A stretch of 64,000 bases of DNA from Theristus sp. LFF4_11 (lineage: Eukaryota; Nematoda; Chromadorea; Monhysterida; Xyalidae). Position 1 is the first letter of the stretch; each line of letters begins with the position of its first letter. A model generated the notes under the pieces. The model made no database searches. It saw only the letters and a program-made list of their open reading frames with translations, and was not told where the DNA came from. Shown here in pieces: positions 9,986-41,588 of this stretch. The stretch is taken from contig JASANC010000573.1 in the NCBI GenBank assembly GCA_030248135.1, forward strand, positions 62,001 through 126,000. The letters run 5' to 3'. The position numbers and the translations under genes are program-made.

Positions 9986-12900
9986 TGTCGTTCGTCTTCG
10001 CTGTTCACTGCCTTCACGATGTTTGTCTTTGTAGCTCAGTGTCAGTATTATGAAAGTCACGATTAAGCAGTACTGGTTATTTGTGAAATTTACTTCTTGA
10101 TCATCTCAGGTTCAGTTTCACTTCTTTTACTTTATCAGTCTTGCATTTGCGTTATTTTAGATTCCTCATTTGTTTCACTTCGTTTAGCTTTAGTTGTTGA
10201 TCTACAATCTTGTTGGGTTTTTCATTTGTTTGTTTCATTAGCGATTATTAGCGACGTTGAATCCATTGCATTTGTGGGGTTTTTATTACTTTTTTGTCGG
10301 ATTAACGTTGTACAAACGATAACCAAGATAATAGAAACGAAACAACCGATAATAAAGAAACTAAACCGCAGTTCTTTTTTGAATGCAATAAAAGACTCCA
10401 AAATTCTCAAGTCGACAAGTTAACTGATTGATCAATCACAAAATAAGATAGAAACACGTACACTACACTACACTTTTTGTTGGAAGTGACTGAAACACAG
10501 AATAAAAATAAAACCAACTGAAAACCGACAGGCGGAAAGAAATTCTCCACATTACAACAATTATAATGACCGGTGGCGAATTTGGGTTCTTTTTCCACTT
10601 CCCTTTTGATTCTGAACGATTCTTTTTTAAATACTAATATTTATCACGGCATGTATTGTATTTGTTTTAGTGTTACAAATCAACAAATGACCATTAACAG
10701 CAAAATGGACAAGCCAAGAAATACAACGCAAAAATTCAGTGGTGCGGCGTACAAGGAAAAAACTTCACAAATTCATTCATGAACCTTTGAATTAAATGTA
10801 GAAACACAAGTTTTTTTAAATGAAAACACACATTTCAACCACACACGACGAGGCTACCAAAACCTCAGTCGACGCACAATTCCACTTTTGTCTGACGAAA
10901 AATCCCTGAGCCCGAAAGCTTGCAGCCAAGAAAAAAAATAGTTCACTCGTGTTACCCAATCAACAATTATAAACGGCTCAACGGTTAATGTGAACGTAAA
11001 CAAGTAACAGGGATGTGAAAAATTTAACCAAGAACAAAATAACAATCGACAACTGAATTACATCTGTAAACTGACCGATCGCAAACCTCTTAGTTACATG
11101 TAGCAGTAAAGAAAAATCAACAAAAATGCAAGATTTTTTCTGGTGAGTTGATAATTGACCAAGGTATGAAGATCTGTTGAATAATAAGATAAAAAAAGTA
11201 CTTTTTACTTCGAAGAAAACACATACCGGTTTCAAACATGAACACATTCTCAGTGATATGATAAAACAATGTTCCTTACTTCATTACAATTTAAAATTCG
11301 TGTAAATCGCCAAAAACATGACTATGAAAACACATTGGTCTAATTACATGCTCACTTTTTGCTATTCTTTGTTTCAAAACATTCAAAAAACCATATGTAC
11401 ACATCTGTATCATAAGTGGCGCGTAGAGTGCACATCATAGAGTGCAAAATAATCGAAATCCAAAATTAGGTAACAAAAAATAACAAAACAATGGGCGGTG
11501 ATAAACAAGTAAGATGTTGCAACAGTCCGCTGTTCTTTAGTGCCCGGCAGCTGGAAGTTTAATTTAAAAGGTGAAATAACGTCAGTTACAACATCTTTTC
11601 CATTACATTTTAGAAAAGTAATTAAAACAAACGAAACTAGCACCAAAAATCTGCAGTTATTACAGCACTGCCGCTGCTTAAAAAAGGACACACGACTAAA
11701 ATCAGTTGAAATTAGAAAACTATTTTTCCAGTAGAGATTTTAAGATAATAGGTAGGTACTGATAGACATTAAACATTTTTTACATCCACCAATAAGCACT
11801 GCCGAGAACCGGCATGACTGTCGTTTTGCGGTAAAACTTTACACTTACATATGATTTGAATGATACTAAGGAAAAATAGATAGGTGTGCCAGTCCTTGGT
11901 AAAAATCACAATGTCACAAAGAAACACGTCTTTCAAAATCACTAGCAAAGCAAGACAAATGTTCATATGGGCGGCTTCGGTCCGGGAAAATGTGAATGTA
12001 AACCAAATACAGTTAGGTGGTCGCCCGCAGCTACAGGTTTTTTACCGAGAGAACTACAAATTGACACTGCATGTTAAACCAAAATGGCTAATACTAAATA
12101 AAATATATAACTCTGTTAAACCCTATCAAGACTCATTTTTTGTACAGTTTTCAAATATAATATATGAAAGAACGAATGGAAAAAACGGCATTGTTAAATT
12201 ACTTGTTTCAAAAAAATAAATTTTTATATATTTGTAGAACTATTACAAATAAAAAAACGGAAGTGAAACTAGACACGGTCTGCACAACTTAATAAATGTG
12301 ATGGCGATTTCAAATTTTGAAAAGTAGAAAAAACCAAATCGCAAGCACGGGCCATCCTTCTATTGTTTTAAGAACGTCACCACATTTCTGGCTGTTATTG
12401 CTGGCGGTTGGCTTATTTTTTTGCGATCTCTAATTTCAAAAGTGACAGAAAGGAACACGATGGGAGTATGATTGGCGACAGAATAGAGAGAAATTATCAA
12501 GTCGCGTCACAGATCCTTTTGACAAGTTTAGAAAAGGAATCAAAAGAACTACTGTGCACATTTAAACTGCAAAAACTATTAATGGTTAAAATATTGCAAG
12601 AAAATTAAACCATCATTGATACAATATATACAAATAAAACACACTGCGTACGGTTCCTTCATGATATTAACATATTAGTTGAAATCAACATTACAATTTA
12701 CTACTGAAGAAACGACTATTTTCAGATGCGATCTGGGTTTTTGTACTCAACTGGAAGTCGGAAATGAAGTTAAATAAAATTTAAAACACTTTCGTAATAA
12801 ATTACGAAAGATTCTTGAAATAGTGTGGCAAATTAAAAATAAAGCCATGTACAACATCACTGCCCCACTGAACATAGCAAGTTATATCAGCAGAACATGA

Positions 12901-15346
12901 ACGGTAAACAAAAACCGCCAATGATCGCCAAAAAACCATAAAAGCCCAAACAAACACCCGTAAACGCTTGTTAAAAACTATGAACTCCCGGTTTCACATC
13001 AGAGATACGCTCTATTTATTTCTATTTTTACTCTTTTAACTTTTACTGGTTGTTCACGTGAAACCAAGATGTCAGGGCAATAATGATTCAAAGTAATTGC
13101 GGCACATTTCAGTTACCAATTTAAGATTGTAATTTTACAAAATGGACTTTACATGGGGCTTGTTTCTTGTGTGTGGATAGACATAAAAACACCAGTTACA
13201 ATATGTACAAAGGTGTATTAAGCCAAATATTACTATCTAAGCTTACAACAAACGAAAGAAGAAATCGGATTTGCATAATAAACTCGACTAACGAACGAAC
13301 AGTAATGCTATGACCAAATAAAAATACTACAACCGAGCGAAATATGAAAAGGGTGTTGAAAATGGTTGAATATGAAGAACACAGAACCCATACTATGATT
13401 AGCGAACGCATGTCACTGTTCGCAATAGTGGAACAGTTGCACACGCTGCGCCTAAGGACGAATTCAGAGTAGCAGCTGAAACACGTTTTTTTGTAATTTT
13501 TTCTGATAATTTTCTCAGAATTTTTATCGAGGCATCACAAACAAAAAATAACCAATTGACCTCTAACAATAAAAATCTCAAACGTAAATGAACGGAAAAT
13601 AACGAAAACATAAAAAATCGGCACTAATTATAGAAGCACTCGTAAACACAGCTTGGCCACAAGAACAATCGTGTTTATAGTTACTAAGAACATCAACCGA
13701 ATTGATGAAAAAAGCAAAGTACGCGCAGTTGAACGCACACAATTTGCAGCGAATTGGTATCCATGTAGTGTCGAAACAACGATCAGGTTCATCGCACACC
13801 AAACAGACACAACGCCAGAACCGCACGTACTTCTGTCATAAAGTACGCACTAGAGAACGAAGAAAAAGATTGCCGGCGAAATGCTTTGCTTTCAAAATGT
13901 GAATTCAATATTGTCGAGTACTGTGAAGTGCACTCACCGAGGAAAACAAAAACTACTTGGAAGCAAAGATTCCAACCGACAATTACCGGTAACTGTATCA
14001 GACAATATTGATGAATGTGTATACACGAGAATGTCGCGAGAATGTTGAGAGAGCGGTGAAATTTGCCAGGGTGAGAGCGTCAGCGAACACGAATCGCCAC
14101 TCAGCTGTCGTGTATCGCAACGCCGTTGCTGCGTGACTTCTTTGCTGGTGTGTTTGTCGTCAGCAAAAGTAATACAAAATTGGATACACTTCTCAACAAT
14201 ATATTACACGTCGTCTGGTAAACAAAACGAAACAAAACAATTGACTGAGGAGAACAATACAACTTTAGGGTTGAGGTGAAATCGGATCAATCGCTGCTCG
14301 CACTGAGATGATCGCCACAAGAAAACATCGTGCAGCGGATGTTACTAGCAAGCAGACAAAACAGCGATCTTGAGTGTTTTCCAGGTAGCGTAGATAAAAC
14401 GAAAACCGTGATGGTATAAGCAACAATATTGCAACACTGCGCGACTGCTAAAAAAAACCAAACAAAAAATACCATTAAGTAACGACAAGTGGTCGGATAT
14501 CGAAATAGCCGATTTCATGCTCAAGGTTGCCGCTGACGCGCAGCACAAAAATCCTAACGAAATCGGAAATGAACTTTGATTAAAGACAAAAAAGCCACAT
14601 TATATCACCCAATTCATAGAAGACCCAGAAGAAAATGTTACCAACAGGCGCTCTCATTTGTACAAGAACATCAAGTTGGATAAAAAGCCCTAAAACTTCA
14701 AGTAGGCAACATAATGTTGAACGCAAACAACTTTTTTTGGAATACTGTTTTTCATCGACGACCAGATTAGGCATTGTTAAGATTGAAGCTACAGGGAAAA
14801 AACTTGTGTACAGAATAAACGAAACATCACCATGTTTTAAAGACGATAAATTTGAAAGGTTACAGTTGTTTTAAAACACTTGAGACACTTTTGCGTAAAA
14901 CGAAATTTACATAGCGAAAACAAAGGGTGCAGTTGTATATAACAGCCAAGTTCGTTGACAACCGTTGCACTAAGTGTGTAAATGTAGATGTACAGGAAGA
15001 GAACGAACGGAAGCAACAAAAGAAAAACTCCGATTGAAACAATCATGTGCGTTTTTGCGGTGCGAAACGTGCGCGTAGAGAACTTCCTCGTCAGAAGACT
15101 AATAATATAGACAACCAACGGAAGTCACGACGACACGCACACAACAAAAAGAGAGAACACAAACACGAAAGTAAATATTCGAGGGGGAGAATGAAAAGAA
15201 GAAAAAGAAACCGCCGTTGATGCTTGGTGTTGGTTTGTGGATGTGACGTGTGTTGTGTTGTGGTGAGTGTGCTTTGATGAACAGTACTGAGCAGCAGCCG
15301 AGGTGAAAACGAGGCGTCGAGATTGCGGTGTTACGAGTGGCGCGGT
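9986..15346. other. AT-rich intergenic region, no gene recognised
   Basis: This 5.4 kb gap lies between the convergent ends of the carrier gene and the MNK gene. I find only short chance frames, including one of 102 codons starting at an ATG at 11911 with no recognisable features. No repeats with clear ends stand out. The 3' untranslated regions of both neighbours must lie within its edges. Confidence 0.6.
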
Positions 15347-33271
<17,925 letters not shown>

Positions 33272-33790
33272 GGCGTCCGTGGCTGGATGGCGTTTTCTCG
33301 ACTGCGACTGACCGACGACAACCGAATGTTGGTGTTGTTGAGTGTGGAGTGCGATTGTGCTTGTTGAGGGGCTGCGTCGCGGCACGAAAACTCTGCGTGA
33401 TTCGGTTGCGCGAGCGATTTCCTGAGCTAGTTGTAATAATCGTAGTTGGCGTCGGCGTTGCTGGTCGCTGTCTGCCAATGATGATTTTGGGCGTTGTTGT
33501 TGCGCTGGTAACGTCGACGCAATAAATGGCACGGCTATTTTGGCTGAGTCACACTGTTCACCACCACAGTCGGCGCAAATACCCGCTGAACCGGATCTTG
33601 ACCAACGTCTTTTTCGTTCGTTCTTCCGTTTCTTGACCAGCTCACCGACCTGTATGTGTTTTGGCACCGGCAAACGATTCGAAATCGAACAGGGTTTGGG
33701 CGAGTGCGATAAAATCGAATGCTTTTTGTCACCGAGTAATGAATGCAGTCGAATCTTTCCGGAGTTTGTTTTTGACACTTCGACGACGTT
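33272..33790 (-). promoter_or_regulatory. Open upstream leader of the MNK mRNA (5'UTR or extra N-terminal coding)
   Basis: The frame of the MNK start codon remains open upstream to a TGA near 33790, with no ATG. The putative peptide contains RLPVPKHIQVGELVKKRKNE and a basic patch, so part of it could be coding if a further 5' exon supplies a start. I see no convincing acceptor. The default reading is 5'UTR. Confidence 0.35.
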
Positions 33791-34563
33791 TCAGGATTAT
33801 CACACGTATGGTGGGCGCCTGTTGTTCAAAGATATCACACTGACGAATGACAATCTCAAAACAGTTCTCAGCGGCTCAAAATGGGGCAGCACGATTCCAG
33901 AAACGTGCCTGTCAACGGGGATGTCCGGGGGAAGGGGATGCTAAATTTAAATACCAGTAATGTTCCGTGGCACGCGTAGGTTGATCCGATCGTGACAAGC
34001 ACCAAATACGAAAAGTCCCCAAATGGCGAAATGACTATATGAGTAAGCCGTTTTATGACCAATTCTGGGTGGATTTAGTTGCGTTGACGTTCTACTCCCT
34101 CCAAATATCTTGCTTTTAATATCGGTGTTGTGTTTTTGTCGTTTCTGTTTGTTCGTTCCGTTCTGCCGTGTCTCACTTTCTTCACCGTTGTTCTTTTCAA
34201 TTTATACTTGTTGTTCTTGTACACGTCGTGTGTGCCACCGCGCTAGCTAGCTGTTCTTGCTTGCTTGCTATATTGCCTCTTCATTCATGCACACGCACAC
34301 GCGTATCGACACGCAGACTGGACCTGAAGCAACAGGACAACTTATGCATCGATTCTTGTTAATATCGTCCTGTTTAACAACAGCTAGCAAAAATAATAAC
34401 AGACCAAGAAAAGCTTGGAAAATGAAATAAACAAAAAAACCGATGAATCAACGAGAATTAGGGGCGAGGGCGATGAGTACTCGTAAAAACTAAGATACCG
34501 AAAGACGATATTGCAAATTAATCCGCGCGAAATTAGCCGATTCGGTTACGCAAAAACACAAAG

Positions 34564-35094
34564 ATGGCAATCGCTAAAAGAGCCGATATCGCAAAAAGAG
34601 CTGATTCCGCCCGTGCTTTCTGGGCCTGTGTGTCGGGTGAAATGAGAGAGAAAAAGAAAACCAAAATGGCGTCACAAGGCCGACAGGATTTGCTTGTCGA
34701 GTTGATAAGAGCGGGCACCGATAAGGTGTCATTCAACTTCAATCGGCATGAGCCGAATGAAAAAAAACAACAACAAATTCATAACGTCATTCAGTATGTT
34801 TTTTTAACGGATTTGGTTTTTGTAAACATTGTTCAATAATCTGGACGATATCTGACAAGAAGGAATGCTGCTAGCCGCAACTTACCGAACAAGTCTGTCG
34901 GAACGGATGAAGAAAAATTAGAAAAGTTTGAAAAAACACAATTCATCGGTGACAAACATCCAAAACAGCACAGGAAAACACAACTGCAGATAAAGCCGTC
35001 CACGCTGTTGACATTCAAAAACAACAACCAGACATTGGGCCTACTTCTTTCAGCAAAACGGAAGTCGAAGATCAGAAAGAGCCTCAAAATCTAA
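34564..35094 (+). CDS. Probable two-exon gene, unknown small basic protein
   Basis: Exons 34564-34793 and 34860-35094 join in phase through a 66 bp intron (CA^GTATGT ... GACAAG^A). From the ATG at 34666 the product is 120 residues (MASQGRQDLLVELIRAGTDK at the start); ATGs at 34564 and 34642 are also in frame and would give 154 or 128. The sequence is polar, lysine-rich and ends KSKIRKSLKI, suggesting a nucleic-acid-binding or nuclear protein, but I do not recognise a family. Support is the long open frame on both sides of a well-formed short intron; nothing else. Confidence 0.5.
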
Positions 35095-38000
35095 AATCCA
35101 AACAACGGAACTGGCAAATGCAGAATATGGAATATTCTTGACGATAAGTACTATTTTAGTAACACACGTTGTAAGAACTGACTGAGAGCGAGCACAGTCA
35201 GCAATAATATTCAGTAATACGACAACTACAAAGTTTTTTTCTCCACTTCGTGCAACACGACAGAATTGAGAATACAGCGTGTATACATGAGAACGTATTG
35301 CGGGTTATTCTCAACTGAACCAACAAAACAGTGCCGAGATAGAATAACGAGAAAAAATCGACAACGTGGCAGGCAGGCAAAAGAAGGGAAATGCTGACGC
35401 ACATTGTGTGTGTACAAGAACGTGCACAGATGTGCGTCCTGGGCATACTGAACAGCGGACACAGAGAGAAACATAAACGCACGCGCGTTGCCGTGTGAGT
35501 GCGCTAGGACGACTGAAACGCACATTTATGCACACGTCGACAACACGACGACAACACGAGGCGGGCTCAGTCGCTGATTGGCTGGCCGTGCACACGTCGA
35601 CACGCTTCGCAAAACACGGTGCGTCGCTCGTACTGTTTTCGCAATATGCTCACAACGCAGCGAACATTCGAGAACAATAATTCGCATGAGAACATGCGAG
35701 TTACAAAAATACTGAGAGTCTAGTTGCACATGTGACGAAATAAGTACTACCAAACTGTCAAGCCAAGAAAGAAGCAGCTCAATTTCGGATCAAGCGGATT
35801 TTGAAAGATCTAGGACAACGGTGGCAGTGTGGAACGACGTGAAACCCTGTAATGAACTGTGGTGTTGTTGCAGAGCTGGGCGTATCGTATGATCGCAAAC
35901 AAAAAACGCAGAGTTTGCGCTGTGGTTGGTTACACGATAACTAAGTAATACGCTCAGAGCAGAAAAAATACACAACCACAGGCAAATGGCAACCAGCGGA
36001 CTCAGCGCGTTGGTTTCAGTTGCATTATTGAACGTGGTCTCAAATAAAATGCCTATTCTCTGCGCACAAGAAACAGTGCAAAAAAATCGCATCGCACAAT
36101 CGTCGCATCAGGGTGTCGTGGTGATGATCGACATATCTATATGACTGAACTGAAATGATGGATCGAAGAATAGAGCACACGCACGTATGTGCGATGGATG
36201 GATGAAAAGAGACGCAAAAACGGATAGGCGCATGCAAAAAGTGTCATGGTGGCAACTTGCGTACATGCATGCGTACGTTCGTCAATGTCTGTCTCAGTCA
36301 ATTATTATCACATAAAAATATACGTAGGGCCATCGGATAAATTATGACCGTCAGAGATTTTTCTGTTGGATGTATTCCACCTATACTTTAAACCGTGAAA
36401 ACTTTAACCGTAGAAACAGTTCTGTGACTACGCGAGTGCGATTATACGTGCATCTGCATGTTATCCGCGCCGCGTCTAAATTAACGACAAAAAAAGGACG
36501 AATGAGTGAAACGCCTTGATGGCTAATGCACACTGAAACCATCAAAATTCCATTGGTTTTATAATTTTCGAGAAAATGATTTTGAACCAACTTATCTAGA
36601 TATAATAAATGGATCAAAAAAAGAAGAGAAGGACAAAAATTCAAAATAAACAAACTTGATCATGCAGACTTCAAAAAGTAATTGACTGACGTCAGATGAC
36701 TGAGCGGAGGAGAACTTGAACCCCATTTGTCTGAAAATGAAGTCTTGCCTGAAGGCCATCATTACTTTCACTAATGAACGTCAAAACTAAAACGTTTTGT
36801 GGGCTGTGGCAATGCACGACATTTGACTGAGTACCTCCAATCGTAATCAACCCACAACCTGATACCCTTTTTCTGAAAATCAAGTCGAACCTGAAAATAT
36901 TGAGTTTTATAAATGGTTGAATGTCTGCTCCAAATGACAAAAACAAGACGCCCACGCAAACGCGTAGAATATGAGAAAGTGAAACCGCTCTGCTCCTCAT
37001 GAATGGCAATCACAATAAACACAATTATTTTTTTGCAGGTGTCACGTGCGCTTTCGAAAACAAATCTTAGTCCGCCATTGGCAACAGAAGCACGTTGCGT
37101 TTGTTTGACGTGGCACTTGTTGCGCAGTTATAATGGAGCGCAGCGAGCAGGTGATGGTATGTGCGTTTTTTTGATAATTTGCCCAAATACTTGGCAAAAA
37201 CAGCCAGCACAGCCAACCAAAAACACGCCCACCAAATAGCGTTGCCCGAGAAACGCGTTCACTTTTCTGCTGAAGCTGAACGAACGACTGAACGTTCAAC
37301 GAACTGTTGTTGCGTTTCACTAGTTTTTCAGTACAGTGCAGTTTTTACTCCTGCAAATGCAGCGGGGCGAAAAAAGCGTAAAATCACGTCATTAAAGGCA
37401 AATAGACGACGGAGAGAAAGCGTAACGGAAGCCGCAGGAATGGTGGGCAACGTGGGTTACGAGGCTCGAGGGGTGACCAAATAGTTCTGGATCCGGAACA
37501 AAATGAACGCTTATTGATGTGTTCCATTGGTGGCTGACTGACTCACACAGACAAGCGTGTTGGTCGGAATTTTCTGGAATATTCCAGATATGCAGGCAGA
37601 GGAGGCAAGCCTATTTTGCACCAACATGCATTAATGGACACGGTGAAATTTGTCAACTGCGCAGCTAAGCAGCCTGTTTTGTCTCCGCCCCGGGATATTG
37701 CATCATCCACCGGCCCTGCCCGACAAGAACGTACACTTTTGTCCACCACACAATTTTAGCAATGCTGAAAAGAGAAATCGCACTGTTGTTTGATGACTGT
37801 TGGGCTGTTGAAAATGATGCAATATTTGCTGTCGTAATGCAAGCAAATGGAGCACAGTCGATGAAGCAATCACGCATACGAATATTGGCGAAACATGCGT
37901 GCGTCACCTTTCGTATGATGCAATGTGCAATAAATGAAGAAGCCTGAATGAAGAAACAAAACAGAAGTGTCACTTTTGCTATGTTTCAGTCTGTTCAAAA

Positions 38001-38157
38001 CTCAAATTGGCGGAAAAATCAATGACAGCAATGACAATGACAACGGAGCAAAGAAAATGTCCCATCAATGGCCAGGACGCAAAGGCACCTTTGCAGAACT
38101 TAGCAACGAAGCCTGGACAACCTGAACCAAACCAAACGAAACTGCACTTTCAACTTC
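35095..38157. other. Intergenic region, no gene recognised
   Basis: Three kilobases upstream of the Star-like gene. A TTTCAG at 37984-37989 about 170 bp before the Star-like ATG could be a 5' intron or trans-splice acceptor. No other feature is supported. Confidence 0.5.
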
Positions 38158-40010
38158 ATGAACGTTTCAACATCCAATGTGGTGCTGTTCTCCTTTGCAG
38201 TTGCTTGCTCCGTGTTGCTAACGCTTCAGAATTTCAACAAGATTCCCAGTTTGAGTCCGACAAACCAATTGTTGTGGTGCTCGCCAAGTTCTGCCAACGA
38301 AGTCAACAACGATAACTGCGAGACGTTTGGTCGCTTTCATGATTGCTCCACTGTCAACTGGGTACGGCGGAACTTGCATCCACCGAGCGAGAAAGATTAC
38401 AAACTGTCACACACAGGCAAGCGGCGTCGACAATTGGGCAACGGCACAATTGACAACTCACAATATGGACAAATGGCGTTGATCATCGACAGATATTTGA
38501 AGCATCGAACGGGAGGCCGATACCTTGAGGTGTGAATGATGCTATCCTGTGACAAGCAAAGCTTGTGACAACATCCAAAACCAAGCAATGAGGAGAGTCA
38601 TAACCAAAACCAAGTCACATGCGCTTTTTCCTCTCTTTGCGTCTGCAGCCTGTCCCTGGCCCTGCCTCCTCACCTCAGTCTTCGCCCAAGTATCAACTGA
38701 CGAATGACGTTTCAGGTTGGAGCGCATGATGGCGAGCATCTGTCAAACTCGTTGGTTCTCGAGAGATTCTACAACTGGACTGGAGTGCTAATTGAACCAT
38801 ACGCCCGCAGTTTCCGCTCACTGCTGACCAAAAACAGAAAAGCATTTGCGCTGAACGTAAGTTTTGTGGTGACTAAAAACCACACCCACGTCCCACACCA
38901 CATTTTATTTTTTGAACAGGGTTGAGTCAGGATTTCAACGCTCAAGAACTCAAATTTTGATTTTTTAAACATAAGTTTCAAATCCAATCTCAGCATATGA
39001 AAACACCAGCGCCAGGCAGATGAAGGCAAAAGCCGAAACATTTCTTTTGAGGGGGATTTGGATTTCAGTTTCAGATTCACATTTACAAAAGCCATTTCAT
39101 ATTTTTATGAACCGGTTGCTATGCTGATAGTTCGCATTGATTTGTGCACGGTAAAAAATGAGCTCAAATAAAACGGTTACTTGCGCCGTGAACCGTGATG
39201 CATCATTTTAAAACAGCTGCATCTGCAGTTCCAGTGCCTGCACAGAAAAGAAAAAAAAATGCAAAAACCAAATTGATCATTTCACCTTATCAAAAAGGCT
39301 TGGCATAGGATTGCAAGAGGTTATATCAAGGAAGAGAACGGGTTTTTTCGTTGTACTGATTTTGTTTCGCCTTTTTTGAACAAAAATAGGCTTGCCTCAG
39401 CAATGTGCGACGGATGACGCGGATGAACTTTTCACCCAGCGGACTCGGCGGAATTCTGACCGGCGGATCACCGGAAAATCAAAAACTGCCAGCGTTCACC
39501 TGTATTCCAATCAGTGCGGTGTTTGCTGCACTAAATTGGACTCGACTAAATTTTCTCTCATTGGATGTGGACGGAAAAGAGCCCGAAGTTCTCTTGTCGG
39601 TGCCGTGGCATGCTGTGCAAATCGATGTCGTTCAGGTATTAACACTTGTTCCTAGATTTTTCTTGCATTTATTTTTCTTTCCTGAACAGCTTTTATTCAG
39701 TTTTTTAGTTTGAAGATTAATTACTCTCCAATCGTTGGTTACGAGTCTGGTTGGATTTGATTTGGTTTGGTTGATCAGGTGTGGCTTTGCCTTTGACAAA
39801 AATCAGCGGCTTCCTTTGGTCTGACAGGGCAACACCGTGCTTATCATTTTTCAGGTCGAATGCAACGATTGTCACCCCATGTCGGTGAATACCAGTCGAA
39901 ATCACGACAAACGATTTTTTCTCAAAACATTTATGACTGCTCTTGGCTACGTTGAGACAGACTTTTTGTACCTTGATTTTATTTACATTCTGAAGACCGC
40001 AACAGAATAA
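38158..40010 (+). CDS. Star-like type II membrane protein with FkbM-type methyltransferase fold, complete
   Basis: Four exons: 38158-38529, 38716-38856, 39390-39635, 39855-40010, all phase 0; 304 residues. Residues 8-23 (VVLFSFAVACSVLLTL) form one membrane anchor after a seven-residue cytosolic tip. The lumenal part has RYLEVVGAHDGEHLSNSLVL (nucleotide-binding-like glycine turn), NWTGVLIEPYARSFRSLL, NFLSLDVDGKEPEVL at about 224-238 and a closing strand region. These are the landmarks of the Methyltransf_21/FkbM family, in which Drosophila Star acts in the secretory pathway to export EGF-receptor ligands. Methyltransferase activity is unproven for Star; I do not claim it here. The AATAAA polyadenylation hexamer overlaps the stop codon (40006-40011). 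The globin gene converges on it 290 bp downstream. Confidence 0.88.
39271..39325 (+). repeat. Fragment of the 6.2-6.7 kb fold-back element
   Basis: AATTGATCATTTCACCTTAT and CAAAAAGGCTTGGCATAGGA match the hinge region of the element at 6240-6732. It lies in intron 2 of the Star-like gene. Confidence 0.6.
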
Positions 40011-40300
40011 AACTTGTCGTGTAAAACACAAACTACAACAGATCTTCAAAAAACAATTCTAAAAAGGTTACTTTCGCTTTCACAGTTTGCCTTCAGAAAG
40101 GGTCTTCATAAAGTTCCTCCTTTTGTTTTTCCTGGTCCGTCGTGCTTGTACTCAAAATTGTTGCTTCTTCCCTGGATTGCTTCTGCTTGATCATCTTGAC
40201 CCGTTTTTCCCGTTCTTCAACTCTTTGTTGTGGTGCCATTGCATTCAGGTTGTTTTCATTTTTTTGCCGTTTTACTTCGCTGTTGTAAGCGGCATTTAGT

Positions 40301-41588
40301 TCACGAGAACAAACGTACATGAAACGTTTCCAAACGTGGTTGACCTGGTATAATTTGTTCATCTGGTAAAAGGACAACTTGCTTCTGAGATTTTTTTGAC
40401 TTTGATATGAAGTCACAGACTGCTTCAAACAAATTTGAATTGAAAGCAAGACAACCGAAAGTTGGAACCAACCTGTGACTCAGGATACGACCTCGCAAAT
40501 CGCACTTTCCGATTCACATCGGTGGGCGTCGAATTATTGCTTGCTTCAGGGAGCGTTTGCTGGCGGAACAGCGCTGCCTTTTGCGATTGATCCTCGTTCA
40601 AGTATGGCAACAAATGTTTCAGATTTTGATCAAGGAAGACACAAAAATAGTTCATGGACGGTTGTATCATTGAAGAGCTCGAGTCGTTATTGCTGCTGTA
40701 GCCGATGTCTGGTGGAGTGCCTGGTAACATCATAGAAGTGCGTTTGCCACGGTTTTTCGGTGAATTTATGGTGAGATGCTGACCGATCGGCAGTTTTGGT
40801 TCGGTCTGAAGCAGTGGAATTCTTGCGTGTGCTCGACCGACTTTGCGAATGTGGTACAGCGCGCCATGGCCGTTGTCAAGGAAGCCAAGCATGTTTGTCA
40901 GCTGAGCAGAAGGAGAAATGTATCATCTTTTATTTTGGTCCCGAGACTCCATGCGCTCATATTCTTATATCTAAGATATAAATTGGTAAACACTAAACAG
41001 TTTCATGCATGACGCGAGAATTCAAAATTGGCAAAGTGGAGTCCCCCAAAATAGAGCTGAGCGATTTAGGCGATTTTAAATTATGCCACATGAAAATTGA
41101 AACTTAGTTTCCTTCTGCATTTGCACACGCATTGAGTCGCAGAACCTAAAAAAACTGATAATATACAGTCAAAATCATGTTCGATCAAACGCAAAAAGCA
41201 GACGAAGTCTTCTCTCTCCATATCCAGATCATAAACTTTCTAAGTGCATAAACAAGCAGCGCACCGTTCACTCACAAACGAATCTCACCGTTTCAAAGAA
41301 ATCCACAAACTGTTTCACGTGGCCGCCAGTAATCGGCATTCGCAGCATCGCGGCCGGCGGCACCATTTTTACGCCGAACACCGGTTTTAGCTCCGTGTAC
41401 GAATCGATGATCTCGAGCAGAACGTTACCGACGATTTGTTTCGGTTCTTCCACTTGCGTCCAAGTGTCGCGCAACAGTTGGCGTTCCTTTTTGGTGAACG
41501 AGTCCAATGGGTTTGCCTCTTCAACTGACACGTGCACTTGCTTGCCGACGCCAATATTCAAGCATGAGAGCGATGCGCCAGCGCCCAT
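40301..41588 (-). CDS. Globin with N-terminal myristoylation/palmitoylation signal and C-terminal tail
   Basis: Exons 41588-41289, 40901-40473 and 40384-40301, all phase 0; 270 residues. The globin fold begins with the A helix (SFTKKERQLLRDTW, 30-43); Phe71 fits position CD1, His90 (TGGHVKQF) fits distal E7, and His125 (VGRAHARI) fits proximal F8. The start MGAGASLSC matches the N-myristoylation rule (Gly2, Ser6) with a nearby cysteine for palmitoylation, as in globin X and some C. elegans globins. After helix F the protein departs from the family: a Ser/Asn-rich stretch precedes MNYFCVFLDQNLKHLLPYL, a possible divergent helix G. The third exon is inferred from a GTTGGT...CTCAG intron; without it the frame stops at 40425. 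The first 130 residues are well supported, the tail less so. Membrane attachment is inference. Confidence 0.82.

Noticed and set aside
11911..12219. Plus-strand frame of 102 codons starting with an ATG
   Set aside because: It lies in very AT-rich intergenic DNA, has no recognisable domain and no supporting splice structure; such a length can occur by chance there.
33540..33944. Plus-strand frame of 134 codons opposite the MNK 5' region
   Set aside because: It lacks a leading ATG, and the opposite strand carries the MNK start codon and its leader. Nothing in the peptide suggests a family.
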